A DNA stretch of 64,000 nt from Lunularia cruciata (GCA_948567375.1 OX419757.1:23374001-23438000); one strand, 5' to 3'; positions 22,519 to 35,091 are shown, counted from the first letter of the stretch. A program made the numbers and translations. The notes: generated from the sequence alone by a model not told the origin.

Positions 22519-22830
22519 TGCATCATCCACCATGGAAGGAAAGACACAACTTAGCATGGCCATTATAGTAGACAAAAAGACCTACAAAATGAGCCTAAAT
22601 AGAGGTTCCTCTTAAGATATCTCCTTTTTTTGTATATGTTTATGCATCATCCATCATGGAAGGAAAGACACAACTTGGCATGGCCATTGTAGTTGACAAA
22701 AGACCAAAATATGAGCCTAAATAGAGATCCTTCATTTGAAATCTTCTTGTTGTGTATATGCAAATGATTACTCCTTGAGATGAGAAGCCATATTGGTAAT
22801 AAAGAGAAAAAAGACTACATCTGAGGAACA
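22519..22830 (-). pseudogene. RT motif C fragment, tandemly duplicated
   Basis: On the minus strand the translation of 22640-22730 reads LLSTTMAMPSCVFPSMMDDA, matching LLSTTLAMPGCVFISLADDT of the element at 29870-29940. The same ~120 bp block occurs twice in tandem (22519-22642 and 22643-22762). It is an isolated shard of the ADDTH-type RT family. Confidence 0.6.
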
Positions 22831-23929
22831 AGATTTGTCAAGGATCCCTAGCATCCTTAAGCTCTTTAAAGATGGTTGTTATTAAGATGTTATTGAAATA
22901 AATCTCAACATCCACTTATAAGACAAGCCAATTTGGATGGGTATTTAGGAGTGCAATAATACCATGAGATATAGACTCACAAATTTCCGTGTGTAGTAAC
23001 TCCAAATTGATATGGACTAAAATGCTATCAAAAGTGACAACAATGACAAAGGGTGATTGTATGGTTAAATAGTTACAATAAGAACTCTCTAGTAACAATT
23101 GGTTGCTTCTTATATCCTTTCAATCTCATGAGAAATTGACTAGCAAATAACACTTGACTAATTGATTTAGGAATTTCCATCCTTGTTACTATTGTAATTA
23201 TAAAAAATAACTCTATAAAGCAATAAAAGTTTTACTTGCTTGGAGGTAATCTCTAAAATGCTAAAAAACTATTCCTAGCAAGCCTCCTAAGGAGAGGCAT
23301 GGGACTAACTTGGCACAATACATGGCAAACAACTATTTATCAAAGACATAATAACTCCTCAGGTTGATATCCAAGACCTTTAATGGTACTTCTTCTCTTG
23401 GGAGAATGGTCATAGACTACTCTTGTAAGATGATTGAACTTAGAACTACAAAATTTAGCAATCATCTTTCTCTTCCTCGCCTCCTCACTTCCTCTTCAGT
23501 TTAAGAAAGACATCATCATGAAAGAAAAAGAGCAAAAAAAAACTATGCTAACTCATACAAAGGATCATATGTTAATCAAATTGAATGATAATTGAAAAGT
23601 CTATCTGAATTCATCATGGAATGCATGAAGAAGCCTATAAAATAAACATAGATATACAAAAATAATCCCTAAATACATTCTTCTAGTTTTTGAATATGTC
23701 AACAATCATCAACTATAAGCAATACATTAACATTTTGTTTTCTTTGCCACTTTTGTTAAACACATGGGTCTTGTTATTGTATTATATGATAATTGAATTT
23801 TCCTTTGCCAAAGTATGGATATTTGCAACAAAGGGGAATGGATTTTGGTTAAAGGTTTACCATATTATTTCTCTCACTCCTCTAAGCATATAACTTGGCA
23901 ATATAGCTATATACATGTGTTGATGTGAC
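22831..23929. other. No gene seen
   Basis: A+T-rich sequence without a recognisable frame or repeat. If the 23930-27715 element is complete, its integrase end should lie here on the minus strand, but I could not find integrase motifs. Confidence 0.4.
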
Positions 23930-26900
23930 AACCCAGCAAGTATCACTTTTGTGGTAATTAGTAAGGAAAGTTTGTTCCCATAGAGATACAAGTCAGAAAT
24001 AGTCAAATACAAAATAAAATAGTCACCATGTAGTTCTTCTTGAGTTTCTCTTTAATCTCTCAAGTAGAAGCCACACCCAGAAGAAAGTAACAAGCACTAA
24101 CTTGCAATCTACTCACAAATTAACACTCTATAATCACAATACCATCAAATCTTTCCAAACCAACTTTGATTGTGATAATCCATATTCTTTTGAAGAAGGC
24201 TACTTCACTACAAAATGACTTTGCCTCAAAATTGTGTTCCACTCCTCCATTGAAGGCACAACTTCCTTGATTAAAATTGCTTTGTATCAACCCCATATTG
24301 CACTCACCAATGTAGAATACTGCCAATACTACAATTCCTCACAAATCTATCAAAGCATTGCTTAGATTGCTATCCACTCACAATCAAATACACAAAATAA
24401 AATCATAGTTGTGGAATCCAACATCCAACACTCAGACTTGCACTTTAAAATTCTCCAAACACTCAAAACACACACATAGGATTGATACTTGGAATTAAGC
24501 TGAAAAGACAAGCACTAAGTTACAACACTTCACTTTACTCAACTTCAAAAATATAAATAATAAACAACATAATGCTGCAAATGCTTCCTTTAAATAGGCA
24601 AGCAGTTCAATAGTTAACTAACAAAAATACCGTTCTACAACAACGTTACAAACCCATAGATCAAAATGACAAACCACTTCTTCTTATCTACCTCTTTAGA
24701 TCTCAAATCTGTTTCTAATCCGATCCAATGTCACCTCAACTTTGGCTTCCAAACCCAATGTTACTCCTATCACTTCCCCCTCTTTGGGTCTCTCTAATAC
24801 TACTCCTACATCTTCTATTTCTACTACTTCTTCACTCCAAACTACAATTGTAGACATGGGTAATCTATCTACCTCTTTATCATACAACCCACTCTTCTCT
24901 AATGTCTTAGGTCACTCACCCAAAGACACATGCACTCCTTCTTCTCTTACTTTAAAGTTTGAGTTCATCTTCAATTCACTACAAAGTATGTCTAAATCTA
25001 ACAAAATCCAATCTAAGACAAACATTGTCTCCTACCTCTCAACATCTTCTTATCTACTCTATCTCTTAGGCAAATCAAAAGATTGTTCAACTCTACATCT
25101 TTCACCTTCCTCTTCCTCATCTCTTGCACCATCAGCTTCACCTCATGCAATCTTGCGCCTTCTAATTTCCCTTCAGCTTTTGTACTTAGTGTCACTTTCA
25201 ACTCCTTCATGACTGCTCCTATTGCATCCGACTCCACACTTGGAACTACCTTCTCCTTACTTCTTTCCTCTTCTAATTCATTCTAATACATTGTTAACTT
25301 ATCCTTGAATTCAGCCTTTAGTGCCTCCTTCTCTTGTGCATATTGGACTAATTGACCTTCAACTCCTTGAAGTAACCTTCACACTTGTTCTTCATCCCAA
25401 GTATGTTTTGCCAATGCTTGTTGCTAGGCTTGGTCCTTCTCTACCATGCTCTTCTTCAAATTCTCTACCTCTTGTTCCATCACTGCTGAAATCACCTTTG
25501 AGTGTATGACCTCAACTTTACATCAGCAACTTCCCTTTTCATGTTCTTGACCAATGCTTTCTGCTCCTTCAGTTCTTTGTTGCATTTTACTAAATTCTCT
25601 TGCAAGGCATCCAAGATTTTCCTCCAAAGAACTGCTTCAGCCCAAAGTTCTTTGGCTTTCTTCTCTCCTTGGGTTAGCTTACTCCTCAATTCCAAGGTCT
25701 CCTCACTCCATTTCTTCACTACCTCCAACTCATCCCTCACTTTCGGATGATGGCTCCTCAGATCTGCTTTCTTTTGTTGCAAAAGCACCAACAAAGGACA
25801 AAAAATCTTCAATAGGTACTCAACTCTACCATCTTGTCCTTCATTGTCTCTCGTGTCTTTGTTGTTGGCAGGGATTTCTTAAATTTGTGCCTTACTCCAA
25901 AGACTTGACCTTTGTATCTTCAATGTTTTGCCTTCCCAACTCTCTTCTTTCTCCTTAGCTTTACTTGGTCCAGTGATAGCCACATGAACTTTTCTTCATT
26001 CTTGTGACCCTTGGAAAGACCAAGGCACTCTCTCTTATGCATTCATCTTCTAGCTTGTCTGTTGGCAACTCCATGCACAGCTTGTCTCTTCCTTCCATGC
26101 GGTTGATTGCCTCATGGAACTCATGCTCTTCTTATCCAGCAATCCCTTCTCTTGATTGCTGAACTTTGGCCCCTCCTTCACTGCCACTACTAGACTCTTC
26201 ACTTTGTAGTGTAAATTCTTCTTCTACTCCCAAGTCTTTTCCCTTCAACTCCATTTCTCCTTCCATTTCTTCCTCTTAGGTCAATTCCTTCACTTCCACC
26301 GGTTTGGGCTTCAGATTGAGTCTTTGTATCTTCAGGGGTTTGCACTGACATAATTCATCCTTTGGGTCTACTTCTCTGTCTTAGCATGGGAATGTCTTCT
26401 ACCACTATCTTCTCCTTTCCACTCTTCAGGTTATAATCATCACCTTCACAAACCCGCTTTCTGTACTATTGTTCATCCTCATCTACTTCTCTTCATAAAT
26501 CAAGGTGGAAATGGGAAACCATCCGTCCATGCTCCTCTGAGCTCAATAGGTTTAGCTTGAAGTAGAAGTGGGCTGCAAATGGTACAAAATAGTGGGGCGG
26601 CATATCCATTCTCCAGCTGGCAATCATCTACCTAACTCATTGGTGCAAACACCCCACCCAATCCATTGCTTCTCTTGCAAACATCTAATGAAAGAATATT
26701 GCCTATTGCATTGTTACATAGGTTTGCTTTGGCTTGAACATAGCCATCATCACGCTCATGATCCCTCTTTGCACTAGATCCTTGTAATTATCCACCTTGT
26801 ACCTGTTCTTGGTGCAAGATCTATTTAAAGAATTCCTCACCTCGGCAGTTTCTTCCAAAGCATCACACTTCTGATAGAAGGTGACACCACCTACCTCTCC

Positions 26901-27715
26901 TGCTTCTCTTCCCAAGACTAATCTCCAATCTGACTCAATCCATCAAGCCAAATTTCCTCTCTTCCCCTTGTACTTAGACCCATCCTTACAATTATTAGTA
27001 GTGATTTTTGCCATGAACCCTAGAAAGCTCAAATTCCAATTCCAGGCCAAAAATGTGATATGAAGTCTGGACAAGACTTTGATTTTTGCCACTACATCTA
27101 ATCAACAAATTGCAAGACCCCTCACCACACTCTCCTTATTTTCCTTTGGGGCCATTGTGTGCTTCCTCACTCTTTGCTTATGAAAGATCAAACCCAAGAT
27201 TCTAACCCACTCCTCTTGCATACTTGTAGTTTGCATTCCTTTGGATCAACTTTGAATAGGAACATGATACCTTCTAAACATTGCAATGCTTCCTCATCAA
27301 AATCTTAATCTTATAGTCCTTTGCTGATTGGTCATTCTTTAATTTTTTCTCCATTTACCTGCCAATTTTGTGGGTTGGTTTCCTATCACTTTCAAGATTA
27401 TTTTGGTCTCGAGGTAATCACTTTCTTCCCATGTACTTTCTTGATTAGCAAAACCCAAGGAAAAGTTGTCACAAGTTCTTTAGATTGGGTTGCGCATCCT
27501 CATGCAAAGTCCTCTATCTTTGGCTTCATACTTCTGTCCGTTTGACCCAAGTCCTTTTAACTTTGACCCAAGGTTGACTTTGAGTTTACACCAAACCACA
27601 CAATTCTTTGTGTTTCTTCCCTGTTTAGCCCTTCTTTGGCTTTACCAACTGACTTCTTCCTTAAAACTCAAAATTTTAAAAAATGTGGGTACCACAAATG
27701 ATATGTTGCATTAAC
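23930..27715 (-). mobile_element. Reverse-oriented coiled-coil LTR-type element related to element A
   Basis: The reverse complement matches 1575-1640, 1020-1450 and 460-900 of element A in collinear order (23930-24000, 24120-24530, 24690-24990). Beyond that it holds a minus-strand coding remnant with Glu/Lys-rich coiled-coil composition. Near 27690 the plus strand has TGTGGGTACCACA, also seen near 67-80, but in the same rather than the opposite orientation, so I do not use it as a boundary. No LTR pair is visible. Confidence 0.55.
24690..26915 (-). pseudogene. Coiled-coil ORF of the reverse element
   Basis: Minus-strand segments at 26703-26915, 25492-25812, 25013-25237 and 24696-24887 read in series. 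The 25492-25812 piece (KVRDELEVVKKWSEETLELR, then QGEKKAKELWAEAV) has the heptad-like Leu/Glu/Lys pattern of a coiled coil. 25013-25237 continues it (EVKLMVQEMRKRKVKDVE). No enzymatic motif is visible. It resembles the plus-strand remnant at 11571-13560 in composition. The long open frames on the plus strand here (Ser/Thr/Pro-rich) are shadows of it. Confidence 0.5.
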
Positions 27716-28360
27716 ATATTTTCATAGTGAACTATACAACACCCTTGAGTGACAAGTTTGTCTAACATACTCCTTGTAAGATTAACAAGGACCTTCTTAA
27801 ACCAAAGTGATATGTGTAGCATTTATCATTGATTTTAATGAATAAAATTAATCATGGAAATTCAGATTTAGACATTAGATTTGAAACTAAATGGATGCCA
27901 TTTGGAAAGAAGTTTTACTAAGTACAAGTGCCTCATTGGAAAACTCCCTAATTGGTAATTCCTAATTAGGCAGCAATGAGCCTGCCTTGTATGAGGGAGA
28001 GTGTGGAGATGTGAGAGGAAAGATATAGATTTTTTGAGTGCTCTCTAGTATATAGCACTTGAGTGAATAGTAAATTCTGTTTGTTTTTCAATTTTCGTTC
28101 CATTGGTACCTAGATTGAAAACTATGGAGAATTGAGTAGAAACTTATGGGGATTTTTAGGTCTTTTAGGGTTTAGAGTGATCATTACACATTGAGAGTGA
28201 TGGGTTGGAAATTTTCATTTCTTATCTCTTGGTTTTCATGATTAAGTTCCATGGGAATTTATTTTGAAAATTTTGGAGATAGAAATTGAAAGTTATGAGA
28301 GTTTATAGCTTTAAGGGTTTTGAGAGATTGTATTTTTTTATGTGCGTTGGTATGTTAGGG
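27716..28360. other. No gene seen; A+T-rich
   Basis: Noncoding sequence between two retroelements. I see no motif that assigns it to either. Confidence 0.4.
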
Positions 28361-28989
28361 ATTGTGGTTTTGCAGGTCTGGGAAGATATGGAGAGGAGTA
28401 TTATGTTACTATCATTATTCTTGTGCTAGCTATGGCTACACCTTCCCATGTGGTGCCTCCCTAGAGCGGCTCAGGATACACCATGCCCGGTGTGTCGTTG
28501 AGCTTTATCTCACAAGGGGTATGTGGGAAGGATGCACAAGGACTATGATTGGACCACTTGGGATGCCCACGTGAGGCAAGCAACCACATCAACAATAGTG
28601 ACACTCAAGATTATGCATGCTTCTTCTATCCTTTTGTTGATTGTTCTAAGGATACAGATCAAGTCATGAGAGTGGTTAGCTTCTCAAGTTGGTTGCATTT
28701 TAGGGTTATTTGAGACTAGTTTTCCATATCCCTAACTATTCAATAGGCTACCCTGCACACTCCATGATGAGGCTAGATAGGCTTTTTGCCTACCACTTGA
28801 TTGTTTGCCATGTGATTCCTTGGACAAGTTAGCATGGTTCTTATTCCTCTTACTCCCTCAATGGAGTCTTTGTTATGCTAATGGAGGACATGCAAGACAT
28901 AACAAGGTGGCTGGTAGATTTCATCAATTCTAAGTGGAATATTGGATGGCCCTTTGAGAGGAGTCTATTTAGGCTACATATTCTAGGAG

Positions 28990-30690
28990 ACAAGTTTTGC
29001 CCTAATACCACAGAGTCCACTCAATTACGATAGTGCATGACATTGGGTCAGGCAAGAGAGTTTAGTAGAGCAGCACAAGCGCTATACTCTTTGTCTATAG
29101 CTAGTCCTACTAATGAGACTATATCTTCCCTATGGTCACTACATCTTATAGCAATAGAAGGACTGCCATTAGAGGTCTTAGATTATCAACTTGAGCAGCC
29201 TTTATGTCTTGATATTCACTTGTTGCCAGCATTACGCATTGCGCCTTGCCTTTCCTTAAGAGGCTTGTTAGGGATTGTATATGAGCACCTTAGAGATTAC
29301 TTTCAAGTAGATGATCCTTCTAGTGGTTTTACCAAGTTGTTTTAGGTGGCTACAATAATAGTGAGAGGAGACATTCCTAGTTTGTTTGTTGGGTGTTAGG
29401 TGCTAGTCAACTTTTTGCAAGGGAGAAGAACACAGAGCGCATTAGACCAATTGTTGTTAGAGAGATCTTTTTTTGTTTAGTCAGTCATACCATTGTCCTT
29501 TAGCATCATTCTTACTTTCAATAGCACCTTAGTCCACATCAGTTTGGAGTAGCTACACTTGGAGGATGTGAGGCTATATCTCTAGGCATTAAGGCATTCC
29601 TAGATATCCATCCAAAGTAGATCATCCTACAAGTGGATGTTGAGAACACTTTTAATAGCATCTCATGGGCATCCATCTTTAGAGAGCTTTGGGAGGTTGG
29701 TGGATCCTTGGCGGGTCTTATTCCTTTTGTGCTGTCTTTTTATGGCTTTCCTGCTTCTCTTTACTACCAGCATGGTTGTTCATAAGAGGGAATCATCATC
29801 TTGCAATCAGTTGTTGGTACACGTCAAGGAAATCCTTTAAGGGGACCTTTATTTGCTATGGCTCACTTTAGAGCTCTCTTATCTACTACTTTGGCCATGC
29901 CAGGTTGTGTATTTATCTCCTTGGCAGATGATACACACATCATGGGCCCTATGGATCAGATTAGGCATGCCTTTGACCACTTGATTACCAAGTAACATCT
30001 AGTAGGCTTGAGAGTCAAGGTGTCAAAGTGTAGAGTATGGTCCTCTTTAGGTACCCCTCCTCACCTTGAGCTTCCAAAGGGTTGTATCACTTCTATAGAT
30101 AGACTATGTGTTCTTGGAGTGCTAGTAGGACCCAAATTTTATCACATGCGTCTTAGATGATGCACTTGTAGAGGATGTTCTCCATGTGGATGATCTTTTG
30201 TTACTAGGAGATCTGCATGTGGCATTTGGTATACTCTCCTCTAGTATTGACCGTTGATTGACTTACCTCATCTGCATAGTTCTTCCTTCCTCATCCTTCC
30301 TATCACATCTAAGAGCCTTTGATAGGAGGATTATGGAAGTCTTTGGTGATATTATTGGACCAAGGACATTTGAGTGTGTGATAGGGGATTTGGCATGTAG
30401 ATAGACGGCTTTGCCAATCTCATATAGAGGGGTTGGATTGCTATCTATGGAGGAGATGGCACCTACAGTGTTTTTGGGTAGTTGAGCTATCTCAATACCC
30501 CTACTTTCTTCTCATTTTGTGGTTGTTGACAGGCTAGTTTTTGGAGACTTATGTGATAGAGGTGGAGGAGGGATCCTTTTCTCTCCAAATGTTATAGCGG
30601 TAGATGAGATATAGTCTATCCTCATGGGCATATGAGGACTTTCTATCTTTTGCTTCACTATTGTCAGATTGAACTAGAGGTTTACAGTCT
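28990..30690 (+). pseudogene. ADDTH-type reverse transcriptase
   Basis: Visible in order: an N-terminal helical part (29037-29345, LSLRGLLGIVYEHLRDYF), then HQFGVATLGGCEA (about 29540-29580), motif A VDVENTFNS (about 29634-29660), motif B GTRQGNPLRGPLFAMAHFRAL (29817-29880) and motif C LADDTHIMGP (about 29922-29951). KVSKCRVWSS and LCVLGVLVGP follow. Many stops and frameshifts break it. Motif A has Asn-Thr where an Ala-Phe-like pair is common; the two Asp of motif C are kept. Confidence 0.7.
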
Positions 30691-31480
30691 TCCTTGATGG
30701 AGCAACAATGTGAGCATATGCTACATTCTCTCTTAGTTAACTTGTCGATACCTCAAGCTACTAGAGCATGTCTTTGCTCTTGCAAGGATGCAAGATCTTG
30801 GATCCTAGCTCGAGCGTGCATTAGGGCATTCTGACTTACATCATCTACTTTCTCTATAGCAATGAGGTTTTGCTTAGGTTTGGTCCACCCATCTGCATCT
30901 TCATTACTCACTTGTGAGCGTGGTTCTACATTAGATGCAGTAATGGTCCATATGACATAGTGTCCTTTTAGAAGATAGAGGATAGCTACCCATGATGCTA
31001 TTAGGGACATAGTGTTGTTATGGCATGAGAGAGTGGATACTTGGCTTGGATGGAGCGTTAGTATACTTTGCAGACAACACGTGTCAGGGCAAATTTATAC
31101 TTGGTCCAAGATGATCAAGTGACAATAGCGGATGTCGTGGTTATGGACCTTACGCAAGATATAGTTTTGGAGGGAGTGATTACCCATCCCCTTAGATGGG
31201 CGGTGAGTGCAGTAGCAGGACACAAGGTCTCCAAGTAGAGGGACATGCAACGAGGTCACCTCTTTGTTCCTCTAGCCTTGGAGCCATATGGGGCGATGGA
31301 CGTGTTGTTTGACATATTTGTCAATGAGTGCATGAGAGCTTATCATGTTAGGCGTCGTGTGTACCACTCTCACTCTTATACTTTGAAATATATTTTAGAT
31401 AGCATATGTCCATTGCTCTATAGAGTGCAGTGGCTAGTGCAATCCATAGGAGAATAATCACACTAGGTGCGGCTTCTTCC
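30690..31480 (+). pseudogene. C-terminal region of the ADDTH-type RT element
   Basis: VVMDLTQDIVLEGVITHPL (about 31135-31190) and RGHLFVPLALEPYGAM (about 31251-31300) form the C-terminal block, which recurs in the minus-strand copies at 19550-20590 and 57690-58330. A DVVV-D pattern could be part of a restriction-like endonuclease fold as in R2-type LINEs; this is a guess. A 17 bp tandem duplication (GTGCGGCTTC) lies at about 31465-31500. Confidence 0.5.
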
Positions 31481-31724
31481 TATGTGCGGCTTCCTCCTAT
31501 GCTCCAATTGTTTGTAGACCATGCTACTTGCATAGCTGATATATCTTAGGTGTTTGAGTGCAGATTTCTCGTTTAGACTCTATTGGGACTTAATTCCATT
31601 TTACCTCAAGCGTACTTCCAAGGGAGGCTTGATGGGGTCTTCCCATCCTTTGTGTTATCTTCGCGGTCGCCCTTTTCGCCTCAGTACAAGTAGTTTGGAT
31701 TCACAAGCACAATATACTTCGTAT

Positions 31725-33440
31725 GAGAACCATACACCACAAAACCAATCCCGTAGTGGATTTGCGGATATTATTTAATTATCCATAATGCAGAGCTGCG
31801 GAAGGACAGTGCTTACCTTGACGGCATTTGGGGAGAAGAACCAGCTACGCCCACTATTGAACGAACTTGCAGACCACGTCACCGGCCTTAAGGTTGCAGA
31901 AGCACACTGCTGTAATAGTACGAAAAGCGAATTCTAATCATTTCATGTACGATCCTTCAAATTCCCCCATACAGTAGACACCTGACTACTCTACAGCCAA
32001 GCAGAGCATGCAATCCGCCAAGTCAACAGGCAACTCCCGCCAGGTTCTGCAGCCGGACCACGTTCAAACTCCCGTTCGACAGGCACGCGCTGACCGTGTT
32101 TGAAACTACTGTGTAGATTCCGGTTGCTGAAACTACCTCCACAGTGCTGCAAAGTTCCAGTTTGCAGCACTGTACAGGTTCGGGTCTGAGTTGCCAGCAA
32201 GATGCATTAGTCGACCGAATTTGAGTTACAAAAACGAACAGTAAAGTAGATATTTATGATATTTTCAGATTATGCTTTGAGGACGCGCACAGGATAGCAA
32301 AGAGGACGAGGAGGAGAAAAGCCCTTAAAGTACATGAGATAGAAAGCAGGGCTATTTCATTTGACGAGAAAACCTGGCCGGAGTTTCAATAACGACGTCG
32401 GTTTGCAATATATATCAAGTTATGAGCTTATGTTATTTATGAGGTTGACGATGATAACAAGTTATTTGGCTTGCAATGAGATTGCAAGAACTATGCAACA
32501 ATAGGGTTTCAACACGGCATTATACAGGATTCGGTTCAATCTGGCAAATTGTCTTTTGGATGATAATGTAAAATTGTACGAGTGTGTTATAAAGTGACCA
32601 TGACTAAAAATTTACATTGAAATTTTTTTTTATTTTTAATTGTCAAACCTATTTCTCTATATGGTCAAGTTCTTGTGTTAATTACTCTCCGTGTTTGTTG
32701 GAGGATGACCGTAAGCAGTTCGATGAACTTGTTCATTTCAAAGGTTTGTGGTCTCTAGGAATATAATAGGGGTTGAAGAATGCAGATCTTTTAAAAGTGT
32801 GACGGGAATGAAATCATACTCGCAAAAAATCGTGGGATATCTTACAGAATCCAGAGGGATTGGAATTGAAGGAGGTCATAAAACTATTATGATTGATTCA
32901 GAAAGGAGAGTGACAATTTATGAAAGTGCAACAAAATTGTCACCTTCCTAGGCACCTTATAATATTTTTTGCAGAACCATCTTCCAAATGATTTACAGAA
33001 TTGCTCCAAAATTTCACAGATACCCAAATGAAAACCTTATTGGATATTTTGTCAACAATGATCTTACTTGCGTTCTCATTTTTTTTTAAATCTGGAATTG
33101 AGATAAGGAATGATAATAAGGATAAGACACGTCGGGATAAGATAATGCCATGTAGAAGACGAGTGGTAAAATCTCCGCCACTTATGAACAAACTAATCGT
33201 TGTCTATATGTATAGCAGAGACACATAAAACCAAGTTACATTCATCGAGGTATTGAAGAAGTAAAAAGACTCAAAGGAGTCCAAGTAGTATACACCAAAA
33301 AAATAGTCATACAGGCACAAAGAAGTGCAAAAACGAAAATCAGCACAAGACTCAATGAAAATGTGCTAAATTTTTTTGCAAACCAACTGCCCAAAGCAAA
33401 ACAAGAGGACCAAAGACAAAGTGATATACTACTAAATTGA
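31725..33440. other. Apparently low-copy segment, no supported gene
   Basis: 31750-32400 is richer in G+C and CpG than its surroundings and shows no repeat match in the window. A short plus-strand frame (31788-31937, 49 aa) and, on the minus strand, a stretch bounded by splice-like signals (about 31818-31912) are open but not recognisable. From 32740 to 33440 I see only weak open frames without motifs. Confidence 0.4.
31788..31937 (+). other. Short ORF of unknown meaning (49 aa)
   Basis: ATG 31788 to TAA 31935-31937. The translation (with LLNELADHVTGLKVAEAH) has a protein-like balance of hydrophobic and charged residues. I do not recognise it and cannot tell it from chance or from an exon remnant. 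Confidence 0.15.
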
Positions 33441-33499
33441 ATGAATATAAGTACTCCAATGGCATATCTAGTAAACGGGGAGGAAGGATACTAGATGTG

Positions 33500-33960
33500 A
33501 TTGGAGCTCTTATTGCTCTTGTGTATGAAGACCTAATGTTTGATATTGTTACAAAGTGACAAAAATTCTTTGTCTTAAATATAAGGTGACCATAGCTAGA
33601 GAGATAGCCATAGCTCCTCTACAAGGAACCTCTTGTTGCATGTTAAAGGAGAGCATCAATTGGTGATAAAGATGCTCAAAAATCTCTACAACCAAAGGTA
33701 TTAGAGGATAATTATAGTGCATAGTGGTCCTCCTTCCCTTTAGTGGTGATGGTTGTTCTTGCTTGGATGCCGGCTCATGCAATTGACTTTGTTGTAAAGA
33801 GTTTGCAACCACCACATCAAACAAAGTACAACATCTATTTGTGAACATAATTGTATCTCCTCTTACATGCCAAGGAAGTAGACCATGTAGATCCAACCAC
33901 GACTCAATTTCTACATAGAATAGTGTAGATCATAAGATCTATGTCACTATATCACCAAAA
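33500..33960 (-). pseudogene. C-terminal remnant of a retroelement protein, subfamily 2
   Basis: The minus-strand frame 33549-33896 reads GLLPWHVRGDTIMFTNRCC near its start, then HYNYPLIPLVVEIFEHLYHQ and MVTLYLRQRIFVTL at the end. The VPLAxEIFG-like block also occurs on the minus strand at 45980-46090 and resembles the FVPLALEPYG block of the 28360-31720 element. I infer a related RT-element C-terminus. Most of the element is missing. Confidence 0.45.
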
Positions 33961-34620
33961 GAGTACTTCTACTAATAGAGCAGAAACCAAAATAGACATG
34001 AGAACCTTAGAACCAATAGCTAGATATATTATTTAAAGGTGAGAATTGGTTTGGTAACATCTGGAAGGATGTTACACATGATGGACTAAATAGATCAAAA
34101 AGAGGTATCACCAAAAGTGGACTTCTACTAATGGAGTAGGAACCAAAGTATGCTTGAAATCTTTGAAGGCAATCTCGAAGACTTAAAGGGATGAATTAGG
34201 CCTAAAAAATGTGCAGATTCCCCCTCCCCAATGGAGGAAAGGCTGGCCTTCCCTTCCTCTTGGATTTTCTCATCAAGAGATTTCCAATGGTACCTTACTC
34301 ACATGATTTTGAGACTCCTACAAGAAGATTCCCTAAAAGATTCCCTCTGGTCAAAGCTTGTTTGACCAACCAGATAGGACCTAGACTGACATGTCACCCA
34401 TCCAAGTAAGTAATCCAAGGGTGGAGCTTGCTGACAGGTCACCTATCTGTGTGCCTAATCCTATGGTGGAGCCTCCTTGGAGGAGATCCTCTTTGTCTAT
34501 ATAATAAAGAGAAGGTGCTCTTTGGTGCACCAAATGTTGAGTGTGTAATTTGTGTTTCTCTCTCTTCTCTTGGCCTTGGAGTATTACACATACTCATTGA
34601 TAAGTTTTTAGTGTAATAAT
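33960..34620 (+). repeat. Dispersed noncoding repeat R1, copy 1
   Basis: The order of blocks (AGTACTTCTACTAATAGAG, GATGTTACACATGATGG, TTAGGCCT, TTTGACCAACC, TATATAATAAAG) recurs at 41760-42310 and partly at 45560-45750. The 34380-34620 end has an LTR-like look (TATATAATAAAG followed by a run to GTGTAATAATAACC), but no TG..CA ends could be fixed. Confidence 0.5.
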
Positions 34621-35091
34621 AACCTCTTACAATATGAAACTATATCCTCCCATAGTTATCAAAAGAGCTACTAATAGCTTACATAACTTATTTAATAGTT
34701 GGTAAAGCAAATAGCCTTAAAAGCACAGAGAAAGTATGGTGTTTGATACCATTAAATATATGTCAATGAGGAAGGAGTACATTTTTGGGTGATTTAGTAC
34801 GTGCCAAATAGAGGGTTATAGAGCATAACATCTTGTCAAAATGAAATAAGCCACTTGTATGTTACCCAATCAATAGAGTAAATGAGCATGTGCAATAGTT
34901 TGAATCAAGGTTTTTGAGATAAATGGGCTACAACAATAATCTTCTTTTAGAGTGGAACTCAAAACACTCAAACCTTCTCTTGGAAATTGGACCCTTGGTA
35001 GGAAGTCCAACGAAGTGAGGACCACTTGTAGACTCTAGAACTTGCATTTACAAGTTTGGACTTTTAATACCCAAGAAGTTAAAGTTAACAA
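34621..35091. repeat. Dispersed repeat continuing R1
   Basis: The GTGCCAAAT...GAGGG block at about 34800 and the TTTACAAGTTTGGACTT block at about 35050 recur at 63310 and 63538. No coding frame. Confidence 0.4.

Larger units (their letters stand above)
28360..31720 (+). mobile_element. Non-LTR-like retroelement with ADDTH-type RT (longest copy)
   Basis: A plus-strand coding remnant runs from a possible zinc-finger-like start (CGASLERLRIHHARC, about 28452-28500) through RT to a conserved C-terminal block. No LTRs flank it. Three other copies in the window are 5'-truncated and stop at a comparable 3' point, which supports target-primed (LINE-type) insertion. Its RT motifs differ from those of the LINE at 14400-18010, so it is a separate family. 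Confidence 0.65.

Noticed and set aside
24742-25958. Long plus-strand Ser/Thr/Pro-rich open frames
   Set aside because: They lie opposite the coiled-coil minus-strand remnant; a Glu/Lys-rich coding strand automatically gives Ser/Phe/Leu-rich open frames on the other strand.
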